Positions 55,491 to 64,000 of a DNA stretch of 64,000 bases are shown piece after piece. A program made the position numbers and the translations under genes. The notes beneath the pieces were generated by a model. It was not told the DNA's origin and searched no databases. It saw only the letters and a program-made list of their open reading frames with translations. The stretch spans positions 100,137,343 to 100,201,342 of the forward strand of contig CP136065.1 of NCBI GenBank assembly GCA_032622095.1, given 5' to 3'. The stretch is from Siphonodentalium dalli. Taxonomy: Eukaryota > Mollusca > Scaphopoda > Gadilida > Siphonodentaliidae. The number at the start of each line of letters is the position of its first letter. Position 1 is the stretch's first letter.

Positions 55491-57443
55491 GACTGCCGGC
55501 CTTTGCAAATTCGAAGGAGAATTTAATGGGCTTCATCAATGTGTGTAAAGTTAACAAAAGCGGTTCTCAGTGTTTCTGGACAGGTAACCTAATGGGGGAT
55601 GAGTTGACATTAAGCGCTGCTGTAACGTGCAGGCAGACTCGAATGGGGGGGGGGGCATCACTGGCGAGCCCATATATCATGTCATGTCATTTGCACGAAG
55701 ATGGGAGAGGCACGAACCTACATGCCACGTCAGCTGAAGAAATTGAGATTTCTGTAGATTTAGTAGTCTTCACAGTGTATTCCGGTTCACTTTTAGAGAA
55801 CAATATTACAGTTTTAGACGCTAGATTTGCAAACACATATAATTTATTGCCCGAAAATTACCCTCAGAATTCAAGGCGACTACACTCCACCATCTCGAGC
55901 AGGACACATCCCCAGTAATGGTCACACATAATTATGTAGTTTACCCAGGTTTACCCCATAACTTTCTTCCATGTCTCTCTGTCTGTGTTCTATAGAAATT
56001 CACGGGGGACCATGTAGACGGCACCAAAGGGGTTTCACAGCGGTAACTTTTTCCGAGAAAGATAATGGTCCGGATTGGATTTGTCTAAACTGACGCTATT
56101 GTTGTCAGGGCAGAAAAGGGAGGAGGGGGCAGAACAACTTTTATCGCCGAAATCCACCAAAGTTATGCATAATGATCTCCATGGTATGATGAATCTAATG
56201 GTGTGGTTTAAAGATGTCAAAACTGGCGCCGTTCGAGTCGGGGGTGCACGGAAGGGGAGAGGGGCACAAAAACTGACATTTTGAGCACCGATTTCCACCG
56301 AATTGATACACGTTCTTCTCCATGACACGAGGAATTTAATCGTGTGATTTAAAGACGCCAACTTGGTGCCGTTTGGGTGAGAGATAGGAGGGGGCACTAA
56401 ATTTGATAAGAATTTGTTTAGTCGCGGATTACCACCAAACTTATAAATAATAATCTCCGTGATATCAGGAGTCTAATTGTGTCGTTTAGCGATGTCAAAA
56501 GTTCGAGTCAGTGTGCACGGACGGAGAGAGGGACACAAACAATTGATAACAACTATAGTTAGCGCCGATTTCCACCAAATTGTTACATATTCATCTTCGT
56601 GATACGAGGAATCTAATCGTGTGGTTTAAATACGCCAAATTGGTGCCGTTTGGATGAGATGGGGGCACCAAATTTGATACGAAGTTAGTTAGTCGCCGAT
56701 TTCCACCAATTTTATATATCTGTGCCACTAAATATATAATGAGAGGCCAGTAATCGTGTTTATGGATGCTGTGCGGGGAAATAGCTTTTCATAGTATACT
56801 GTATAAAAGGTTACTATATATACGTGTTTGTCGATTGTCTTCGGGTGAACTGTTATAGGGTGAATTGCTTACAGGAGTCTTGAAGATGGAGTGAACATTG
56901 GGAGATAAGAAATTATTTGATGTACTGGGTGCACCGTCACACATCACTGCGCGGGTAGAACGTGGATCCAGCACTGAAGACACCACTATAATTGTGGTCG
57001 ATAAGTGGTGGGGATGATACAGTCTGGGTGAACGTCGACTCTATATTTGAAATATAGAGTCTGGAGCTAATGTCACCAAAATCATTTTTATTCAGCGAAG
57101 AGCTTCCCCAAAATGACGTCACGGATTTTTAAAAATACATCGATGATTGACAGGTGTCCCCACGTGTTATTTGTTGTGCTTCGTAATAACAAGGCCTGTG
57201 TCGCGACATAAACTTACAGAAGATAATATTTGTCGTGTGTGCGACTATTCTTTTTCGGGAGATGAACTCGCTGCATCAACGGGAAAGCTGCATCCGAGAG
57301 CAAAAAATAAGGTCGTCATCAAAAATGATGCTTTAGAACTATTTAAAAGCATAAAATTAAGTCATTTCCTCGGTGTTTAACTTTCAGATGACTTTTTTAG
57401 TTTTACGACAAATAATTTGATTTGCAAACCATGTTACAATAAA
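55491..57443 (+). repeat. 1.95-kb direct repeat, right copy
   Basis: Nearly identical to 38201-40154. It starts directly after the LINE's (CT)n tail and ends at ACAATAAA, after which the sequence (GTAAATCAAATAC) is unrelated to the LINE start following the left copy. Confidence 0.9.
57220..57443 (+). pseudogene. CxxC...CxxC exon-like fragment (right copy)
   Basis: The same sequence as 39931-40154, including the in-frame TAA. Here the last Lys codon is followed directly by GTAAAT, a good splice-donor sequence, and the frame also runs on for several codons (VNQIHGHE). An ancestral exon ending at 57443 would explain both. The protein is not recognised. Confidence 0.4.
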
Positions 57444-59300
57444 GTAAATCAAATACACGGACATGAGTGAGTTCTATTTATATTTATAGGGGGGCCAAGT
57501 TGGTACCATACGCATGCCTATCTATCAGGTCCAGCACATCCTTCAAATTAATCGGAATCGTACCGAATATATAATTTCGAAGCCATTTTTTCTGTCTGTT
57601 GTATTTGCAAGCGCCGCTCTGTTACTATATTTAGAAGTGACACTATGGGAGTCTCCGCCCACTAACACTTGTTTATTAACCCATACGGTTTCATTGGACG
57701 GAAAATAATTTACGCAATAAATCAGATTACGGAATCCCGAGGACTTGGAAATGAGATAGCGATGTTATCCGTCAGACCTAATATTCAATGTTGTAATGAA
57801 TATTTAGGTATGAGTTTACTCAGACTGGGGATGATACTGGTTAGAATGGATTAAAAGTAAACTGCGATCAATTGTACGATTCTGCAAAAGTAGTTTGCTA
57901 CCATTCGCTTGCGATCGAAGAAATCATAAAGAATATCACGACGACTTGAGTGATCTTCTAAAATTATGTCATTGCTCAGAACACACATCATGAGCGTTAA
58001 AATCGCACATAACAATGACAAGCCCATGCAGAGATAACGTCATGGAGATAACATCTTCTATTGCTCGGTGATACATTCTTTTTACACATCATCTTTATGA
58101 TTCGTGCTATATGTATGTAAACCTGTTTAACATTAAAAACCCATTTAATTTTCAGTCACCGATTATTTTTGTATAGTGCCAGAGAAATACGGTTTAATAA
58201 AAATCTATGACATAAACTATGATTAAAATACTATAACGCATCACCATTTGGAACGTCTGTATCTCAGAAGGTGTCCATAGAGTAATAGGAAATAGCTGAA
58301 ATACAGAAATTGCCCCCGTTTCGCTCCCATAGTGCAACATAATTCAAACTAAGACATAGAGTTGTCCCCCTTCACATGTTATTACACCGGATAAGTGGAT
58401 AATACAATGTTTTGGAGCTTCCTCTTTCAAATGGTATATGCTATGGCATATAATTTATAAAACGTGATCCGGGGTTTCGAAAACTAAGTGGATCTTTGAC
58501 ACAATGAGTGGCATTAAGTTTTAGTATGGTGCCATTTAGCATATTGTTCTCAATATTGACCACCGAAAACTTTTGTAAATTGATTTGTGCATGATGATTG
58601 CTGCACTGTGTGAATTTACTTCGTTCGTGTGGTGACAGTTCTGCCAGGTTTAGACATTTTATACTCCATTTGATTGTACTTTTTCGGGGGGCAATTTCAT
58701 GTCCGCGTGCGATATGTTACGCCCTCTGGTCAAAATTTAGCTTTGAATAATTATGTCACATGATTCATTTGTAGGCATTATAATTAAGGACGACTGACTG
58801 AGTTCCACAGATAGAGCTCGATACGTACATGTATCATTCTTATGAATGATGGGATCAGATTGCGTCATAACAAGTAGTCACCAAACTTTTGAGCAATCTT
58901 CCTCATTTGAGGATCTGCGTCCGAGAAAGAATTTCCGGGTTCCGTGTTCTGAATTGTAGTTTTATACGTCCTTTTAAAATAGCGTAACTGACGATAAGAT
59001 AACATATTATTACTTCAAAAATGTCGTATATTTTATACGACATTTCTGAACAAAGGATAGTGCCCAACCAGGGATACGATTTTTCATCACATGACTTAAA
59101 AGCTCATTTCTCATTGGATTAGAGCAGGGATAAGAATTTTTCTGGTGTAATCGACCGCACAGATTACGAATTTGCAATAAAAGATTTTCGCGCTAAAATG
59201 AGATTTTATCGGTTTTACGACATCTTTGAAGCGAACTGACGAAATGCTGCTTGAACTACCGAAGTTATAACTGTCCTGAATAAAATGCTATTTATTTAAG
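57444..59300. other. No supported gene
   Basis: Short frames only, including a 64-codon plus frame at 57514-57708 with one hydrophobic segment. No repeat was recognised except the small hairpin at 59020-59046. Confidence 0.35.
59020..59046. repeat. Perfect 12-bp-arm hairpin
   Basis: AATGTCGTATA, then TTT, then TATACGACATT. It could be a protein-binding dyad or chance; there is no gene nearby to judge by. Confidence 0.6.
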
Positions 59301-59310
59301 TTTTCTTTAA

Positions 59311-59696
59311 AGGTACACAATCTGACTCGATGGTCCCAGTATGATCAGATTCGAACAACAACAACAACAACAACAACATTTCTTCAAAAGACGCTTTAGT
59401 TATCAGAATCTATTAATTACCCGAAAATAATGCTAACAGCCGTCAACTCTAATATGTTTTATCTATCAACATTTCGTTCAACGTAATTTGGTATCGAGAG
59501 TATGTTGGTCAGTTCGTCGAATATTTGCTAGGCCGCCAAATATTCAAGGTGGTGACAAATAACAGATTTGAAAAAATCGATATATGATAACTCTGATCTT
59601 TTGTGGGTGGGTTCCTCGACTCGAATCAAATATTTTGACCCCCCCCCCAAGCCAAAGAAATAGTAATTTAGGAGATTTAATTCAGATTATGTGTCT
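59311..59696. mobile_element. TTAA-flanked element, copy 2
   Basis: TTAA at 59307-59310 and 59697-59700 encloses ends AGGTACACAATC and GATTATGTGTCT (imperfect inverted). Inner words (CCTCGACTCGAATCAAATAT, AGCCAAAGAAATAGTAATTT) match 730-1198. A CAA run lies at about 59354-59378. Confidence 0.6.
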
Positions 59697-59700
59697 TTAA

Positions 59701-60781
59701 GCTTGCTATGTTTATATAAAAAAAATAACAATAAATATGAAGGCTTGAGATTATATAACTCATGCTTATTTTTGGATTTTGTTCTGTAAAACATGTTAAA
59801 CGGACATGGCTCATTCGAGCGTCCAAATGTGTTCTACGTAATTTGGAAGGAGGTTGAAGATATGTTGACGAAATATTGATATACGGCTTCATATGCCCTG
59901 AAAATACTTTCCATGGTCACAGCCATTTTCCATCTGTTTTCAATTTATCGCTCAGAAGTGAAACAAACGCTCTTTATGTCTACCATATCAGGGATATACT
60001 AACACGGAACGCTCTTTTCTGTCAGCTAGATGCCGTGCACATGGATGTTGTTTGTTTTGCAATGGGACCCAAACACCCTGTTCATAGTTGTATTTGTCAT
60101 GTCTTCAATGGGTTGTTCTGGGACATACTGCGAGTACAAAGGTAGTTCCAAGTATTTAACGACCTATTTCGATACCGGGTAAAATTCAAAAGCGAATATG
60201 GCTTTAACTAATCCTATTTATTTTATTTAAGAAACCATTCGGAATGTGTGCTCTTCCTCCAACTCCCGCTAAAGAGAAGAGGAACGGTCATCAATAACTT
60301 AAGATCTCCAACCAAAGTCAGAGATCCAAGTCCGCTTCGCGCCCAGCAGAGCACGCTACGACTCGTCATCGTGGTTTACGATCCAGTCAGTATTACCTGA
60401 CGTATCGTCGATGCATACTATAGAAATGATCTTAACAGAAACATCGGCGAAGAGGCGATCAGTATTGAATAGAATAGAATAGTTTATTAACCAAAAATAA
60501 TGGACCATTGAGGTATACATGCAAAGCATTTGATGTGACATTGCATGAGGATAAACAATTTACAAAACAAACAAACAACATGTAACCAATTCAGCAGTAA
60601 CACACATACTTATTACTACTAAACATTTTACGTCATTGGTGCAGTGGTATGCTACATCAGCTAAACTGATATTGAATATATATACCAGTGGATGCATATA
60701 TATATACCGGTGGATGCATATCCCCTACTGACTATATATAGCTGTTAAGTTAGTACTATGTGGTGTCTACCTAACACAACT
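59701..60781. other. No supported gene
   Basis: Short frames only. An imperfect repeat of ATATATACCAGTGGATGCAT lies at about 60677-60720. No gene seen. Confidence 0.35.
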
Positions 60782-62941
60782 GGGGCATGTTTCATGAAGC
60801 AAGGTCATAAGATTATCTTAAGATGGACTTAATCTAAGATCTAAGGTGGATCTTATGATGTAACTTTTCCGTTTCAAGAACGCGTTTCACAAAACAAGAT
60901 TAACTCCTACTTAAGTAGTAAGTTAAGTTCCCGCTCATTTAGACTGGTTATCGACAATTTTCTACAGTCCGGAACAAAAAAATGTGGGCTTGTGCAATCT
61001 TTATGTACGGCATTGAGAGGTTATCGAGAAAGAGTCCGAGTTGACATTATTGTGTGACAGGGATGCTGGATAGCTGCTGGGGTGGGGTGGGCGAATCAGC
61101 GCATGTATATTTGTGTCTATATATAGTCAGTGGCCTTATATTCGCATATGGATCTTAGACTTGTATGAGTTCCACGATGTTAATTCGAACATGAGTACAT
61201 CACAGGCTCTTAAAATGACGAGCTTTGCGTTTACTGACGAGTGGCGGTGTCAGAAATAAGACAATATAATTATATAGATCGATGCATGACTGCGACCATG
61301 CATTCACGACGAGTTAATCCACTGAGAGCAATGGTCAGGCGGCGATTTTTTTTATGTGAGCCGACATAACTAGTTTATTCTCGACCACCGCTCTCTACGT
61401 GTAGTAATACTCAAAATAAATCGGCGGTGTAATCAGGACACACATCGGTCATTTTTCGATTCAAAGGGAAATGAAAAATATTTGTTAGAGTAACTTTTTT
61501 ATTATTTTTATGCAGATGTTTTATGCGGTTGTCATATACCATGGATATATATATAACTACGTTTTTCATTAGCACACTCGTATTAAGGGGTGTCATCGAT
61601 CGTTACGGGTGTGTATATCATATATACAGTATCATGTACAACGGTCATCCCACCCCTGCAAAAAAAAAAAAATTACACAAATTTGGACAGCCTTGAAAAT
61701 CACGACATATGGGAGTGGGCATAAACTCAATAAAAATTATATTCTCTATAGAAAATTGTCACTATTTCTAAAACATATTTTGATAAAGAGCGTTTGTGTT
61801 ACCTTTCCTATATGACATATCTGCTTTGTAAACAGCCGACGGAAATTTGGAAAGAGGAAAGAATCAATGCATTAATTGATCTCATTTTACCCCATGTCCC
61901 CACACACATATTGAATAACATAGAGGATATTGTGAGCTTTGAGCTAGGCCATAATCCTTATCAAAAGTTTAATTCGTGGGTAATACAATTTTATAATATA
62001 TATTATCTATAGGTCACATACACAGCTGATAATTGACTATATCCTACATTCGACGCGGCTCGGGGTGGCTAGTTGGTCTCTGTGGGGGGGGGGGGGGGTA
62101 CATCGTGAAATTTCCAACTGCACCCACCCCTTAATTGAACCGGGCCAAACTTCCATGTTCGCGAAATGCCATGTCCACCCCATCCGTTGGATTTAAACTT
62201 TCCAATTGGTATCTCAAATATTCCAACAGTTCGAAATTTCTAACCTGACGCCTCTAAAGTTGGTGGTTTTCGGTTGCTGCTGTCTGACTAAAACAACACA
62301 TTCCTTTACTAGTTAGAAATTCAAACAATTGAAACCTATATATAGTGTACGATTAAGGTTGTTGTCAGGCATGAAATTTCCAATTGCTAAACATTTTGAC
62401 CAAAGTGTGTGTGTTGGGGGGGGGGGGGGTAGACAACACACAAACCCCATTCGCCACGTCCCTAATGATAAGCCTGTGATTTGAATTGTTTTTACCAAAC
62501 TAACCCTATGGTTATACGGTGGGGGGGGGGGGGGTTGTCCTCTCCAAACTTTGGTTTTGGAAAGTTTGAGGTACCAGTTGGAATGTTTAAACCCAAAGAG
62601 AATTTGGTGTTGTTTAAGGGGGTGTAGTTGGACATTTCGAGGCGAACACCCCCTCTCACTCTGTGGCCACGACCCTGTATACCAGACGACGAATTGCCTA
62701 CCCAGACAATGTACAGATATCTATGTAATTGCAAAATAACATAGGCCGCCATACTTGTGATCGATATGCCACTTATCACGTGGGTCTTAACTTTAAGATT
62801 ATCTTATGACACCTCACGCAGTCTTAAAGTTAAGACCAAAGTTAAGACCTTGTTCGTGAAACGCACTTATGACTGAAGTTTGAACTTATGACCATCTTAA
62901 GTCCCAACTATGTCATAAGTTGCTTTCATGAAACAGGGCCC
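60782..62941. mobile_element. Inverted-repeat pair, ends GGGGCATGTTTCATGAA / TTTCATGAAACAGGGCCC
   Basis: The left 150 bp (60782-60930) and right 160 bp (about 62780-62941) are inverted relatives. Both carry GTTTCATGAA at the tip and a second GCGTTTCAC(A/G)A word about 100 bp in, with CTTAAGAT/CATAAG words between. They may be the ends of one 2.16-kb non-autonomous DNA element or two MITEs in opposite orientation. Inside, 61000-62040 has no supported gene (an A-run at about 61660). Confidence 0.5.
62080..62680. repeat. G-run repeats with GTTGGAAATTTC words, three units
   Basis: Long G-runs (about 62084-62098, 62416-62429, 62520-62535) are each followed or preceded by GAAATTTCCAA/GTTGGA words and CACCCC. 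Related units occur near 18205-18300, 19340-19420 and 30240-30310. Non-coding dispersed family. Confidence 0.5.
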
Positions 62942-64000
62942 TGGATCCTACATATAGGATAGGTCCAATGTGTATCCAGAGCAAACGGGATCATGTTAAA
63001 AATCCTAATATGGCCAGATAGGGCAAGCAATTATAGGCAATTCGATAGAAAATCCAACTGAATATAAATTAAGAGTGTATTTAACAGCTTGCAAGACCCA
63101 ACATCCATAAGTTGTAATGACTGAGTTACAATTATGAACAAGGCTTGGATTCAGCAACACGGGCGCCTTCCTGCGAGATGTACCACATGTAGATATCACG
63201 GACTTAATTACCCATTATTAATGGATAGTTGTATCTGAGATAACTCTGAGGTATTCCACAACAAGGGGCAGCAGACAAAACAACCGCCATTCATCGAACA
63301 CCATAGAGCAATCCCAGATACAATAGAAGCTCATTGACCTATAATTGAGGTCAAAAATCAAGTAACTATTATTACTGGTGAGTGTAACAAGGCACGGAAA
63401 CATGAGTAATATGCTCAACTTAATAGTTAATGACACATGTACTAGTAAATACCCCATGTTTAGCAGACTTATTTACGAGTATAGTGTTCTTTTGATGCAA
63501 TATAGCATTATAAAGATCCTACACGTATCCAGAGCAGAAATGACATGTATTATAAATCATGGTACTAGGAGGTTAATGAATACCAATTAAATGGTACTAC
63601 AGAGGTTAATGAAAACCCATTACGTCATGTTGAAAATAAGATGTTATAAATACTCCATTGAGGGCAGTAGGTTGCATTAAATTACAAGGTCGTCTAAAAG
63701 TGAAATACAACACAATACATTTCTGCAAAAGACACCATGGGTAGATACCATGGACTACATAACAAAATATGTGTATTACAATTGCTGCAAAATATATAAT
63801 GGAGATAACATGTAGATCACGATGACCCATTAAGCTTCACTGATCAGCATGCTACGAGTACTCGTATCATTAAACGTGACATCTAACATCACTGACAAGA
63901 ATTTTTTGAATAAATTTACTCAACTGAACAAATACATTTGGGTCTTCAGATGACATCAGCCAAATAAATTTATTATTTAGGTCTAACGTCGAGAAATTGT
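62942..64000. other. No supported gene
   Basis: Short frames only. A direct echo of GGTACTA(C)...AGGTTAATGAA(A/T)ACC occurs at about 63560-63620. Nothing else recognised. Confidence 0.35.

Noticed and set aside
38201-57443. The 1.95-kb repeats as LTRs of a retrovirus-like element
   Set aside because: No TG...CA ends, primer-binding site, gag, protease or integrase; the enclosed genes are APE-type LINE genes.
1-64000. tRNA or rRNA genes
   Set aside because: No stretch could be folded by eye into a convincing cloverleaf with A/B boxes, and no rRNA core sequence was recognised; a covariance-model scan would be decisive.

Overview
The window reads as transposon-dense nuclear DNA of an invertebrate animal. 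It is AT-rich and contains APE-type LINE reverse-transcriptase genes, many short inverted-repeat (MITE-like) elements, TTAA-flanked elements, minisatellites and one intronless C2H2 zinc-finger gene. There is no sign of bacterial gene organisation. A 2A-like DIEINPGP motif in a LINE remnant and a Polinton-like insertion suit a marine invertebrate such as a mollusc, echinoderm or lancelet. This placement is an inference, because no gene in the window fixes the species.

Layout. 0-7.3 kb: a TTAA-flanked element, an inverted-repeat pair and a decayed minus-strand LINE ORF2. 7.3-15.3 kb: paired dispersed repeats, MITEs and three tandem-repeat fields, with no convincing host gene. 15.3-23 kb: a LINE ORF2 C-terminal relic, a 70-bp minisatellite, a LINE 5' relic with a 2A-like motif, and an inverted-repeat element. 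23-32 kb: two copies of a piggyBac-like (TTAA) element carrying internal hairpins, a related composite element, a hAT-like MITE and a nested double hairpin. 32.1-33.7 kb (minus): a 539-codon gene with eleven C2H2 fingers, the only convincing host-type gene. 36-37.7 kb (minus): a second, different decayed LINE.

38.2-57.4 kb is the core. A LINE with intact ORF1 and ORF2 (40155-55490) lies between two almost identical 1.95-kb direct repeats. ORF2 is split between its endonuclease and reverse-transcriptase parts by a 9,564-bp insertion (43216-52779). A 6-bp duplication (GACATT) flanks the insertion exactly, and removing the insertion with one copy of the duplication restores the reading frame. 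The insertion begins AG and ends CT, and nearly all of it is one palindrome. Each arm of about 4.7 kb carries the same small gene cassette in mirror image: a polyglutamine/basic protein, a 64-codon frame, and a C2H2/acidic protein. The two arms meet at a GC-rich dyad nested in a smaller inverted repeat that reuses the element's own subterminal sequence. The 6-bp duplication and AG...CT ends point to Polinton/Maverick-type integration, but no polymerase, integrase or capsid gene is present. It is best described as a gene-bearing, non-autonomous palindromic Polinton-like element, and it is the most unusual thing in the window.

57.4-64 kb: mostly unannotated DNA with a TTAA-flanked element, a 2.16-kb inverted-repeat pair and G/C-run repeats. 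Order of events by inference: the direct-repeat family is old; the LINE arrived (or was duplicated) between its two copies recently; the palindrome then inserted into the LINE.
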